From NCBI GenBank assembly GCA_035551475.1, contig DASZMX010000037.1:1-64000 (forward strand): a stretch of DNA of 64,000 bases, read 5' to 3'. This document shows, piece by piece, positions 26,329-35,197 of this stretch; the first letter of the stretch is position 1, and each line of letters begins with the position of its first letter. Origin of the DNA: DASZMX01 sp035551475. GTDB taxonomy: Bacteria > Verrucomicrobiota > Verrucomicrobiia > Limisphaerales > Palsa-1400. The notes beneath the pieces are model-generated. The model did no database searches. It had not been told where the DNA came from and was given only the letters and a program-made list of their open reading frames with translations. The position numbers and the translations under genes are program-made.

Positions 26329-28671
26329 ATGAAGCCACGACAGCACAAACCAGCCGCGCCCGCCCTCCCGCCCTCCCGGCGACGGTGGTTCCGAATCGTC
26401 GCGCTCGCCGGCGCTCCTGTGCTGGCGTTGCTGGTTCTCGAAGCAGTTTTGCGGATGGTTGGATTCGGCCACCCGACTTCGTTCCTTCTGCCTTCCGTCA
26501 ATCATCAAAAGCCCACCTGGGTCCAAAACAATCAATTTACCTGGCGCTTTTTCGGCCCGCGTTTGTCGCGCCGCGGATTTCCCCTCAGTATCGCGCGCGA
26601 GAAAGACCCGCATTCGGTGCGCATCTTTGTGTTTGGCGAATCCGCCGCCTATGGAGATCCGCAGCCGGAATTTGGTTTGCCCCGCTTTTTGCAAACGATG
26701 CTTTCCCTGCGCCATCCGCACACTAAATTTGAAGTGGTCAGCACCGGAATCACGGCGATCAATTCCCATGTGATCCGCGCCCAGGCCGCTGATTGCGCCA
26801 AGGCGGGCGGCGATGTCTGGGTCATCTACATGGGCAACAATGAAGTCGTGGGCCCCTTTGGAGCCGGCACGGTGTTCGGCGGCAAGACGCCTCCCCTTCC
26901 CTTCATTCATGCCGTGCTCGCGCTTAAAACAACGCGGGTGGGCCAATTGTTTGACACGCTGGCGGAGCGGCTGCGGCCGCCGGCCGGCGGTGGCGGCGAA
27001 TGGGGCGGCATGCAGATGTTCCTCGGCTCGCAAGTTCGCGCGAGCGATCCGGGAATGCGGCGCACGCACGATTATTACGCCCGCAACCTCTCGGACATTG
27101 TGCGCACCGGGCGCCGCGCTGGCGCGGGTGTCGTGGTAAGCTCCGTGGCGGTGAATTTGAGAGATTGCGCGCCGTTCGGCTCTGAGCGCCGCGCTGATTT
27201 AACCGCCGCCGAAAAAGCGGAATGGGAGCGCGATTGGCAATCCGCCCAGGACGCCCACGACGCCGGCTGGCTCCAAGCCGCGTCGGACGATCTGGCCGAA
27301 GCCGCCAAAATTGATGACACCTATGCCGAGTTGCGCTTTCGCCAGGCGGAATGCCTCCTCGCGCTCGGAGACAGGCGCCGGGCCAGTCAAGAATTTGCCG
27401 CCGCCCGGGATTTTGACACGCTGCGTTTTCGCTGCGATGCCGAGCTTAACGACCGCGCGCGGCAGGTCGTCGTGGCCAGCGCCGACGCCCGCGTGGTTTT
27501 CGCCGATGCGGCCGCGGCGTTGGCCGAGCGAAGCCCCGACGGAATTCCCGGGGAGAATTTTTTCTACGAGCATGTGCATTTGAATTTTGAGGGAAATTAT
27601 TGGCTCGCGCGCACCGTGGGCGAACAGGTCGAAAAACTGCTGGCCTCGACGACGATCCAAGACGCCGCGCCGTGGCCCACCGCGCAGGAATGCGCGCAGC
27701 GCATGGGCTGGAGCGAGCGCAGCGAGTGGGAGGCGCTCCGCCAAATCGCCGGACGCCTGCGCGAAGCTCCCTTCACGGCGCAGAGCAATCATGCGGCCCA
27801 GATGCAACGCCTGGATGCCGCCCTCGCAAAGCTCGCGCCGGCGGCGCAACCAAGCGGCATGGCCGCCTTGGAGAAAAACTGCGCCACGGCGCGCGCTCTC
27901 GTGCCCGACGACCCGGAGTTGGACGCGCAACTGGCGCTGCTCCAAGCCGCCCGCGGCGCCTTCCCGGAAGCGGTCGCGTCCCAGCGGCGCGAATTGGATG
28001 CCGTGCCCAGCGACACCGCCGGTTGGGCCAACCTGGGATTGTTCCTTTCAGGCGCCAGCCAATTTGAAGCGGCCGCCGACGCCTTCCGCCACGCGCAATC
28101 GCTGGATCCCCTGGACGTGACATTGACGAGAAATCTGGGGCGCGCGCTTTGGAAATCGCATCAGCGCGCGGCCGCCGAAAAAAACTTCCGTCAGGTCATT
28201 GCGGCTCAACCTGGCTGGTCAATGGCCTGGATGGATTTCGGCGAATTCCTGGAGGAAGCGAACGAAAAAACGGAGGCTTCCAATTGTTTTCGCCGCGCGC
28301 TGCTGGGACGCAGCAAATCGCTGCCGGACTTCCTGGCCCTCGCCCATTTTTGTGAATCCCGGTCCTGGTATGAAGCGGCGGCGAGCAATTATCTCGCCGC
28401 CATTCAACTCGATGCGCTGAATCTCAAATTGCGCGTGGATGCGGGCGGGAACTTTGCCCTGGCCGGGAACAACGCCGCCGCCGAGGGGCAATTTCGCGCG
28501 GCGCTCCGCCTTGATCCGGCGCAGACGCGCACCCGCCTCAACCTGGCTGTGGCCCTGATGAAGGAAGGCCGTGCAGCCGATGCGCGGCAGGAGTTGCACA
28601 CCATCCTGCAACAGGATCCCGCCAATGCGCTCGCTCTGCAATATGCGGCGCAGCTGCGCGACCACCCCTGA
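26329..28671 (+). CDS. Membrane-anchored SGNH/GDSL-like hydrolase with C-terminal TPR array
   Basis: This 780-residue protein has a hydrophobic segment at about 24-44 that anchors or exports it. The SGNH domain (about 60-440) shows block I as FGESAAYGDP with candidate nucleophile Ser105, block II STGITAINSH, block III YMGNNEV, and block V EHVHLNFEGN with His417. Block I has GES rather than GDS, and block V has Glu rather than Asp in the DxxH position. A TPR-like insertion interrupts the fold (about 290-365). The C-terminal half (about 470-780) is a helical TPR array (e.g. AGWANLGLFLSGASQFEAAADAFRHAQSLDPLD). SGNH domains remove O-acyl groups from glycans. The TPRs may dock partners. It is divergent from the giant kinase, across the paired element. 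Confidence 0.8.
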   Translation: MKPRQHKPAAPALPPSRRRWFRIVALAGAPVLALLVLEAVLRMVGFGHPTSFLLPSVNHQKPTWVQNNQFTWRFFGPRLSRRGFPLSIAREKDPHSVRIFVFGESAAYGDPQPEFGLPRFLQTMLSLRHPHTKFEVVSTGITAINSHVIRAQAADCAKAGGDVWVIYMGNNEVVGPFGAGTVFGGKTPPLPFIHAVLALKTTRVGQLFDTLAERLRPPAGGGGEWGGMQMFLGSQVRASDPGMRRTHDYYARNLSDIVRTGRRAGAGVVVSSVAVNLRDCAPFGSERRADLTAAEKAEWERDWQSAQDAHDAGWLQAASDDLAEAAKIDDTYAELRFRQAECLLALGDRRRASQEFAAARDFDTLRFRCDAELNDRARQVVVASADARVVFADAAAALAERSPDGIPGENFFYEHVHLNFEGNYWLARTVGEQVEKLLASTTIQDAAPWPTAQECAQRMGWSERSEWEALRQIAGRLREAPFTAQSNHAAQMQRLDAALAKLAPAAQPSGMAALEKNCATARALVPDDPELDAQLALLQAARGAFPEAVASQRRELDAVPSDTAGWANLGLFLSGASQFEAAADAFRHAQSLDPLDVTLTRNLGRALWKSHQRAAAEKNFRQVIAAQPGWSMAWMDFGEFLEEANEKTEASNCFRRALLGRSKSLPDFLALAHFCESRSWYEAAASNYLAAIQLDALNLKLRVDAGGNFALAGNNAAAEGQFRAALRLDPAQTRTRLNLAVALMKEGRAADARQELHTILQQDPANALALQYAAQLRDHP

Positions 28672-28682
28672 GCGGCGGACGC

Positions 28683-29531
28683 TCAAGGCGCCAATTGGCC
28701 GTTGGCGCGCTGACTGGCATGCTGCCAGACCCATTCCATATCCCGATGATCGGCGCCCGCCGCCTGGTTCTTCAATGAGGTGTATTTGACAGGGTAAATC
28801 GTCGAGGCGGCTTTCCACTTATGAATTTCGGAGTGGGCGTCGGCAAACGCGAAGCCAGCCGCGCCGTTATGAAAGGAAGCCGGCACATCAATCCAGGTGA
28901 AGGTTCCGATCACGCCCACATCGAACCAGCCGTCGTTGAGGCTGTCGGGATGCTCATCGAGCATCAGGAAAAATTGCGCGGGGCGCGGAATGGCTCCGGC
29001 TTTGAGGAACTGAAGATAGCCGGGATTGATGGAGTTCATCCCCGCATAAGTGCTGTCGGCCGGATTGGAGCCGTCCACCCCAAAAAAACAGCTCATCGAA
29101 TAGCTGCGGGTGCGAGCGGGGAATCCGGCTTTGGACTGGCCGGAACTGAGAAAATTGTCCGCCGGACATTTGTAGGACTCCACGCTCTTGGCCATGTAAA
29201 ACCCGAGGAGCCCCTGGCGCAGCAGCTCCAGATTGGTGTTCGCCGGAAGCGGCGTCCAATCCAGAGTATTGACACACCAGGTGTTGTACGTGCCATTTTG
29301 GATTTCTGAGGTGGTGGCGCTCGTGCCATAATTATTGACGCAACGATCGCCGTTGTCGCTGGCGTACATGGTCCAGGCATAGGTGATTTGGTGCGTGTTG
29401 TTCATGCACTTGATGCCGGCGGCTTGCGACTTGGCCTTGGACAACGCCGGCAACAGCATCGCGGCCAGGATCGCAATAATGGCAATGACAACGAGGAGTT
29501 CAATCAGGGTGAAGGCGCGTTTGGATGACAT
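28683..29531 (-). CDS. Prepilin-like exported protein with H-X9-DA C-terminal motif
   Basis: From ATG 29531 the protein has 282 residues with a 6-residue leader MSSKRA followed by FTLIELLVVIAIIAILAAML, a textbook class III signal. A longer frame to 29576 would put a poor leader in front and overlap the upstream element. Conserved marks of the Verrucomicrobia/Planctomycete prepilin-like family include CMNNTHQ, YKCPADNF, SYSMSCFFG and, near residues 231-243, FHNGAAGFAFADAH: His, nine residues, then Asp-Ala in place of the usual Asp-Gly. Function is unknown; it is probably a pilus-like or surface-associated protein. It is divergent from the secreted protein at 29755 and has its own copy of the ACGYCRTTYGGGGGAT element. 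Confidence 0.8.
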   Translation of the reverse strand: MSSKRAFTLIELLVVIAIIAILAAMLLPALSKAKSQAAGIKCMNNTHQITYAWTMYASDNGDRCVNNYGTSATTSEIQNGTYNTWCVNTLDWTPLPANTNLELLRQGLLGFYMAKSVESYKCPADNFLSSGQSKAGFPARTRSYSMSCFFGVDGSNPADSTYAGMNSINPGYLQFLKAGAIPRPAQFFLMLDEHPDSLNDGWFDVGVIGTFTWIDVPASFHNGAAGFAFADAHSEIHKWKAASTIYPVKYTSLKNQAAGADHRDMEWVWQHASQRANGQLAP

Positions 29532-29561
29532 GCGCTTATTCCTAGCGCCCGCCGCCGGGAC

Positions 29562-29618
29562 GCGAATATCCCCCAAACGGCGTCAAAGTGAAAATTACGC
29601 CATTTGGGGGATATTCGC
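29562..29618. promoter_or_regulatory. Near-perfect 22-bp inverted repeat carrying two ACGYCRTTYGGGGGAT elements
   Basis: Arms 29562-29583 and 29597-29618 are inverted copies identical at 21 of 22 positions, with a 13-base spacer. Cores read ACGCCGTTTGGGGGAT toward the prepilin gene (36 bases before its ATG) and ACGCCATTTGGGGGAT toward the secreted-protein gene (142 bases before its ATG). Both extend to GATATTCGC. It is not a terminator, since it lies between divergent starts and has no T-run. Confidence 0.7.
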
Positions 29619-29754
29619 CGGAATCGCCTTCCCCTACAACTGGAGCGTGACCCTTGCTGCGACGACTGGCTGCGCCCGTGACCTCGGAAGCCCGCCTGTC
29701 CCCGCAAGGAACGAACTAAACTCAAACCCACACCTCCATTCCCAAGGAATAAAG

Positions 29755-31350
29755 ATGAAACACACGAGCAAATTTCAGCGCTGGACCAAGTGGTTCGGAC
29801 TGACGCTGGCGGCCTCCACCCTCCTTTGCCACGCGCAAAAGACCAGTTACATCATTGACCAATTCGACACCGACACCACCGCGTTCTACGCCAACCAAAG
29901 CTGGGGCACGGCGCCGTTCGGCGACGCTTTCAACGCCACCAACGCCACACCGGTCGCCGGCTACCCGAACAATTCCGGGTCTGGTTCGCTGGAATGGGGC
30001 ACGCTTTGGCAAACCGCCAGCGGCGATCAAGTCATGGTCACGCGCAATTTCAACAGCGTCACCAACACCGGCGACACGCTGAATTTTAACGACTACACAA
30101 ACCTCAGCTTCGACATTCAATTCCTGCCGGATTGCGCCACTGACGGCAATGGCAGTTATGGCAATATTGAAATTGATGTCGTGCCCCAGGCCGACGGCTG
30201 GCCGTCCACCTATATTAATAGCTACACCGGCTATGTCACCAACGGCAACGGCTGGATCCACGTCGCCCTGCCCATCACCGTGGCGGGCAACAGCAAGCTC
30301 GGAGCCGTCACCGCTTATGGCATCAAGCTCCAGCAAAGCAAAACCGGCTCGTCCCTGACGGGCACGACGCATTTCCTGTTGGACAACGTCATTCTCGGCG
30401 CCAACACGGTCGCGCCACCGCCGCCTAAACTGACCATCGCGCCGGTCACGACGCCGCCCGGCCTGCTCATCGTCGCCAAAGGCGGCGGCAACCAATACAA
30501 TCGCGCCGAACTCGAAGCCAACGACATCAATAATGGTCTTAATTTCTCGTGGGTGGGAGCCACCGCGCCGGTCACCTACTCCATGACGATCGTGGGTTAT
30601 CCCGACGCCAATCATTCGGGCTTCGAATCAGAAATTTTCCTCGTGCCCAACGGCGGCGCGCAAGATCCTGGCGTTGATTACGACGCCGCCAACGTCGCGC
30701 AAATGACGATCTTTAATAATGCCGACGGCAGCGCCACCGGCTCCTTCCAATACAAAACAAACGAACCGCAAGGCAATTCCGGCTACAATAGCTACGGCAA
30801 TCTCGGCTCGATCCGCGTTCCCGCCGGCGCGTTGGGCACGTGGAGTTTGACGTTCAATAACGACACCAACATCACGCTCACCGGCCCCGGCGGCATCACC
30901 ACCAACGTCAACTTCCCCGATGAAGCAACCGCCCAGGTCTTCGCCAATCCGTTGTCGGCCTATTTCGGCAATCAGCAAGGCGGCACGACCGCCAACATCG
31001 GACAAGGCTCCACGTATTCCCGCTTCAGCATCACCAATACGCCGGGCGCCGCCTCGTTCACCGACGATTTCACCAGCGATGGCGGCGTGATCAATTTGTC
31101 GCAGTGGATCATCGACGACCCAACGGCCCCCGGCAACATCCTGATCGTGCAGCCGACCGATAAGTTCTGGGTCGGCTGGACCTTGCCGGATGCCGGCTTC
31201 ACCCTGCAATCGCGCGCGGCGGTCTCGGGCGGAACATGGACGAACGTCGCGACCAGCGCGTTGGTCTCAACCACAGTTGGAAATCAAACCCTGATCTCCA
31301 CCACCAATCTTCCCGCCGCGAGCCAGGGCTTCTTTCGGATGATTAAGTGA
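29755..31350 (+). CDS. Secreted protein of unknown function with FFR C-terminal module
   Basis: From ATG 29755 (AAGGA at 29744-29748, 6-base spacing) the protein has 531 residues. The frame is open upstream to 29383, but that part lies across the regulatory repeat and is not coding. The signal peptide is about residues 12-27 (GLTLAASTLLCHAQ). The N-terminal domain (about 30-215: IDQFDTDTTAFY, NLSFDIQFLPD, HFLLDNVILG) looks like a jelly-roll carbohydrate-binding fold, though I cannot assign a family. A second beta-rich domain (about 220-430) follows, then a C-terminal module of about 60 residues ending GFFRMIK. It is probably a cell-surface or released glycan-binding protein. A terminator follows directly. 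Confidence 0.75.
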   Translation: MKHTSKFQRWTKWFGLTLAASTLLCHAQKTSYIIDQFDTDTTAFYANQSWGTAPFGDAFNATNATPVAGYPNNSGSGSLEWGTLWQTASGDQVMVTRNFNSVTNTGDTLNFNDYTNLSFDIQFLPDCATDGNGSYGNIEIDVVPQADGWPSTYINSYTGYVTNGNGWIHVALPITVAGNSKLGAVTAYGIKLQQSKTGSSLTGTTHFLLDNVILGANTVAPPPPKLTIAPVTTPPGLLIVAKGGGNQYNRAELEANDINNGLNFSWVGATAPVTYSMTIVGYPDANHSGFESEIFLVPNGGAQDPGVDYDAANVAQMTIFNNADGSATGSFQYKTNEPQGNSGYNSYGNLGSIRVPAGALGTWSLTFNNDTNITLTGPGGITTNVNFPDEATAQVFANPLSAYFGNQQGGTTANIGQGSTYSRFSITNTPGAASFTDDFTSDGGVINLSQWIIDDPTAPGNILIVQPTDKFWVGWTLPDAGFTLQSRAAVSGGTWTNVATSALVSTTVGNQTLISTTNLPAASQGFFRMIK

Positions 31351-31375
31351 TTTAGTTCAACGGGTCAGTGAGTGA

Positions 31376-31413
31376 GAAGGGAGTCGTGTTCGGCGACTCC
31401 CTTCTTCTTTTTT
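31376..31413 (+). terminator. Rho-independent terminator
   Basis: A perfect 11-bp stem (GAAGGGAGTCG, 31376-31386, pairing with 31394-31404) with a 7-base loop is followed by TTCTTTTTT (31405-31413). It ends the secreted-protein transcript of 29755-31350. Its T-run touches the stop codon of the convergent glycosidase gene. Confidence 0.85.
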
Positions 31414-33361
31414 AATTCTTCACCGCCCGGAAATACGCGGGCGCCGCATCAAGCGGATTCGGAATGGTGATGGCGGAAAGCCCGCTGTCATTCGTCACGG
31501 CTAGAATTGCATCCCATTGAATCAGATCACTGGATTTTTCAATGGCATATCGTCCACCGTTCTCCGAAAAAAGGCTGAACACGGGCTCGCCATTTTCATT
31601 CACTCCCAATGGCGCCAGCACGGGCGCCGGATAAATGACCCCCGCCAAATCGACCGTGAAATCAGGCAAGGGCAATGTTAATCGCCCGTTTGCAGCGACG
31701 GACTGGCTTTCGCCCACGAGCGCGGCGGTTTGTGGATCGTACCATTCCGCATAAAACCGCCCGTTTGCCCAACCGATGGAGGTAAGAGTCTTGGCATGCT
31801 GCACCGGCAACGAGGCGTTGGTGGCGCCAGTTGGAAAAGTTGCCTGGGCAGCCGCCATATAGACCAGCGATTCGTGGGCGCCGCGCTGGCCTGTGGCGTT
31901 CAAAAACAAGTTTTGCAAGGTGATGTTCGTCCAGGCGCCCGTCCCCCAACTCGTGCGTCCGAGAATGGCAGTCAGCGCAGCGTAATCACCATAATCGTTC
32001 TCGCTGTCAATATTCTGCCACCACCACGCCATGGACGCGCCGGCTGAGCCGCCCAGCGCCCCCGTCCATAATCCTTCGCGAAAACCGCGCAAATAAGGAT
32101 CATTCGCGCGATTCCAACCCTGCCAATCCGTGCCAAATTCGCCGATCATAAGGGGCTTGTGATAGGTCTTCAGAAAGGTTTGCGCGTCGGACGCAATCGT
32201 GAACGGCGACGCCGTCACCAGATAGGAATGCTCGGAGCAGAAATCCAATTCGGGAAGATTCCATAACTCCGGATGCGAACTGGCGTAGGTAAGGCTCGTG
32301 GTCAGCAGATGGTGGCAGTTGTCATTGGTGCGCATCCAATCCCCCATCACTTTGTGCCATGCCGCCACATCGTTGGCGTTCAAAAAAGCGTAGTCGTTGT
32401 CGATCTCATTGAAGAATTCCCAGGCCAGCACATTCTGGCTATACCCATAACGGCCGATCAAATAGCGCAATCGCTTTTGGTAAATGGCCTTCGCCGTGGC
32501 ATTCGTGAAAAAAGCATTGGGAGTGGCGCACGGCCCGCCGTTGGAAGCGTTGTAGGGGTTCTGCGGCCAGTAATTTCCTGAGCCCCAGTAATCCGGCTGG
32601 GTCACAAACATGCCGTGAAAATCCAGCGTCAACTGCAAATAAATTCCTTTTTGCTCCGCCGACTGGAGCACGTAGTCCAATTCCCAAGCCGGCCCGAGCG
32701 CGTAATGATCCAGCGCGCCCGCCGTGTCTTCGAGGCCAAAGCCAAAGGGCGACATCCATATCCGGCCGAAGTTTTCCCCCGCCTTTTGCATGGCGGCAAA
32801 CCACGTGTCGTAATCATACGTGCCTCGGCTGGAGGGCCAGGCCACATCTTCGCCGTTCAGCGGCAGCGCGCGCCCATCCCCCGTTTGAAAATATTGTTGA
32901 TTGGCGCCGATGCTGACATATCCAAACCGCGCCGGCGGCGTGCGGGCCGAAACCGCGAACTGCATGACGACGGGAGCGCCGTATGTTTGATGGTTGGTTT
33001 GTGTGACCAGCGTCAGCGTGTAGGCTCCGGCTTCGGGCGGCGTGAAACGCAAGCGCCATCCCGCGGCGCCGACCGGCGTGTCGTTCTCCGTCCCGCCCGC
33101 CAGCGCCCGCCGATAATCCTGGCTCCAAAAAGCCGGCGCCATCAGCTGCTTTCCGGAAGGAAACGTAAAGGTTGCGTCCAGGCGCACTTGCTCAGGATCA
33201 AAAGGATTGACCGACGCGGGAACATTTGTGATGACAAATTCCACCTTCTGCCACTGCTGCGCCGCGCCCGGCGGCACAATCACCGGAGGACTCGCCAGCC
33301 CTTTTCCCGCCGTGGCCGCCAAAGCCGCCATCCCCAACGCTGCCAATCTTCGGCGCCTCAT
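31412..33361 (-). CDS. Secreted DUF5060-type GH5-like glycoside hydrolase (distal copy)
   Basis: This 649-residue protein has an Arg-rich signal peptide (residues about 1-24). A DUF5060-type beta-sandwich (about 35-135, WQKVEFVITN...NPFDPEQVRLDATFTFPSGK) precedes a (beta/alpha)8 catalytic domain (about 150-560). Candidate acid/base is Glu319 in AWEFFNEIDN and candidate nucleophile is Glu408 in MIGEFGTDW, the spacing expected of clan GH-A. The last about 60 residues are the FFR-type C-terminal module (YFRAVKN). The substrate is unknown; related proteins act on beta-linked plant or algal polysaccharides. It lies 7 bases downstream of a paralogue with the same architecture (33369-35093), so it arose by duplication and is co-transcribed. 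Confidence 0.8.
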   Translation of the reverse strand: MRRRRLAALGMAALAATAGKGLASPPVIVPPGAAQQWQKVEFVITNVPASVNPFDPEQVRLDATFTFPSGKQLMAPAFWSQDYRRALAGGTENDTPVGAAGWRLRFTPPEAGAYTLTLVTQTNHQTYGAPVVMQFAVSARTPPARFGYVSIGANQQYFQTGDGRALPLNGEDVAWPSSRGTYDYDTWFAAMQKAGENFGRIWMSPFGFGLEDTAGALDHYALGPAWELDYVLQSAEQKGIYLQLTLDFHGMFVTQPDYWGSGNYWPQNPYNASNGGPCATPNAFFTNATAKAIYQKRLRYLIGRYGYSQNVLAWEFFNEIDNDYAFLNANDVAAWHKVMGDWMRTNDNCHHLLTTSLTYASSHPELWNLPELDFCSEHSYLVTASPFTIASDAQTFLKTYHKPLMIGEFGTDWQGWNRANDPYLRGFREGLWTGALGGSAGASMAWWWQNIDSENDYGDYAALTAILGRTSWGTGAWTNITLQNLFLNATGQRGAHESLVYMAAAQATFPTGATNASLPVQHAKTLTSIGWANGRFYAEWYDPQTAALVGESQSVAANGRLTLPLPDFTVDLAGVIYPAPVLAPLGVNENGEPVFSLFSENGGRYAIEKSSDLIQWDAILAVTNDSGLSAITIPNPLDAAPAYFRAVKN

Positions 33362-33368
33362 AACAACG

Positions 33369-35093
33369 CTATCGCCCTGCCCCGCCCGACGATGCTTCAG
33401 GCGAGATGATCAGCGCCAAATAATTTGTCGCTGCCACCGCGACGTCGGGGATGACGCCACCCGCCAGGCGCGGCCATTCCTCCGTCAGACCCGTCTCGGG
33501 ACGATACGCTTCCACCTTATGCGTTCCCGTCAGCGCCGGCAGTGACACGGCGCCGCTGATTTCGCTCCGGCTATCATTGCTCAATAAAACAAAATATGTT
33601 TCCCCGCAGCGCACGGCCAGCGGCGGCGTGGCGCCGCTCCAATCGCAAGCCGCCTCCGCATAACTTCCGCCCCCGGCTTTTTGCATTCTGTCAACCAGGC
33701 TCCTTACTCGCTGCAAATACGGCGTGACCTCGCGCCGATCGAAATATTCCCACCACCACGACATCGGCAAAATCGGCGTCGGCGAAAAGGCGCCGAGCCA
33801 AAGGCCTTTCTTGAAATCCGCGCTCATTTGCGGCGCGACGTCGTCGAAGTTCTTGTTCCAATCCCATTCAAATCCGAATTCCCCCACTACAAACGGCTTC
33901 CCATCCCGGCTGGAATCCGCCCGCAACGCCGTCGCGAACGTGCCCGTGCGGCTGACTCCGTTATGTCCGTAAATATGCAATTGGTTGAAATCCAGGGCCG
34001 GGATTTCGTAGAGCCCCGCCACCTCCCGATGCGAGATGCTCGTCGTCACCATATGCTGATACGGATCAATGCTCTTTAAATATTCACCCATCTCCCGATG
34101 CCACGCGGTGACGACGCGATCGGGAATCGGCTGCGGCAAGCCATACATCAGGTTGTCAATTTCGTTGAAAAACTCCCACGCCGCGAGATGCGGACTGTAG
34201 CCCCAGCGCGCCACCAAATAACGCAGGCGATTTTTGAACTGCGCCCTGGCGGCGGCGTCCGTGAAAAACGCCTGCGGCTCCGTCACGGGGCCGCCATTGA
34301 TTTTGTTGTAGGAGTTGCGCCGCCATTCCCGGCCCTGCAAATCGCCCGAGTTGTTGAGCGTCAGCATCAGGTAAAGGTCGCGCGCCTCCGCCAATTCCAC
34401 CAACTCGTCCATTCGGCGCATGGCCGAGGCATTCAACGCTCCTGGATCGTCGCGATACCGGTCCGTATTATTGACTCTCTTCCACTCCAAAGGCAGGTTC
34501 CACGGGCACATCCACGTCCGAAAAAAATTGCCGCCCGCCGCCGCCAATTTACCCAGCAAATATTCGTAGTTATAACGCCGGTCCGCATCGCCGCCGTTGT
34601 CGGCCTGGCGGGATTCCCACCCGATATTCTCCCCGATTCCTCGAAACGGCTCCCCATTGTCAAATCGAAAACTCCAGGCATTCGCCGGGCGCAGGAAACC
34701 CTTGGCGCTCGAGCGCTCAACCAGCAACTCCACCGGAGCGGATCCGGCCGGCGCGCCTTCCAGCGTCAAGTCCATCTGTCCCGCATAACGCCCCGCCTCC
34801 GCCGGCGCGAACCGCACGTCCCAAACCGAAACCCCGCCCTCGGCGTCCCGCTCAAAAAACGCCGGAACCCGCACGCGACCACCCGCCGGCGCGGTGAGAT
34901 TCAAGTCCAACCGCACTTCCTCCTGCCGATAAGGATTTAGTTTGGGCGCGCGCAGCCGAACGGCGAAATCAACTCTTTCATATTGGCTTGGATGGGCCGT
35001 GGTCCTCGCCACGCTTTGAATTTGCGCAGGGCAAGAGAGCGTCAGGCCGGCTCCTAAAGCGAAGAAGATTCGCGCTTTTTCGAGCGTCGTCAT
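33369..35093 (-). CDS. Secreted DUF5060-type GH5-like glycoside hydrolase (proximal copy)
   Basis: This 574-residue protein has an N-terminal export signal (about 5-23) and a DUF5060-like sandwich (about 30-130: YERVDFAVRLRAPKLNPYRQEEVRLDLN). The clan GH-A barrel has Glu311 in AWEFFNEIDN and Glu405 in VVGEFGFEWDW as candidate acid/base and nucleophile. It shares motif order with the downstream paralogue but has no FFR module; the C-terminus is a small beta domain (TYFVLLSNDSRSEISGAV). One ACGYCRTTYGGGGGAT element lies 75 bases before its ATG, suggesting that this gene and the next are controlled separately from the GH36-GH97-GH95 genes just upstream. Confidence 0.8.
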   Translation of the reverse strand: MTTLEKARIFFALGAGLTLSCPAQIQSVARTTAHPSQYERVDFAVRLRAPKLNPYRQEEVRLDLNLTAPAGGRVRVPAFFERDAEGGVSVWDVRFAPAEAGRYAGQMDLTLEGAPAGSAPVELLVERSSAKGFLRPANAWSFRFDNGEPFRGIGENIGWESRQADNGGDADRRYNYEYLLGKLAAAGGNFFRTWMCPWNLPLEWKRVNNTDRYRDDPGALNASAMRRMDELVELAEARDLYLMLTLNNSGDLQGREWRRNSYNKINGGPVTEPQAFFTDAAARAQFKNRLRYLVARWGYSPHLAAWEFFNEIDNLMYGLPQPIPDRVVTAWHREMGEYLKSIDPYQHMVTTSISHREVAGLYEIPALDFNQLHIYGHNGVSRTGTFATALRADSSRDGKPFVVGEFGFEWDWNKNFDDVAPQMSADFKKGLWLGAFSPTPILPMSWWWEYFDRREVTPYLQRVRSLVDRMQKAGGGSYAEAACDWSGATPPLAVRCGETYFVLLSNDSRSEISGAVSLPALTGTHKVEAYRPETGLTEEWPRLAGGVIPDVAVAATNYLALIISPEASSGGAGR

Positions 35094-35166
35094 AAGGCGA
35101 GCGACTCCGCCGGCAGACTCCTTTTGCTGTTCACCGGCCTAGTCTGCGCCAGAACCGTTCTTCGCC

Positions 35167-35186
35167 ATATCCCCCAAACGGCGTAA
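35167..35186 (-). promoter_or_regulatory. Single ACGYCRTTYGGGGGAT element before the GH5-like pair
   Basis: On the minus strand the core reads ACGCCGTTTGGGGGAT followed by ATGG. It sits in the 104-bp gap between GH95 and the first GH5-like gene, pointing at the latter. No inverted partner is present. That fits a single downstream gene in one direction, unlike the two divergent sites at 26237 and 29562. Confidence 0.6.
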
Positions 35187-35197
35187 TTCTCCGTCTC

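Noticed and set aside
29383..29754. Upstream extension of the secreted protein at 29755
   Set aside because: It crosses the divergent prepilin start and the inverted repeat, and ATG 29755 has a ribosome binding site and signal peptide.
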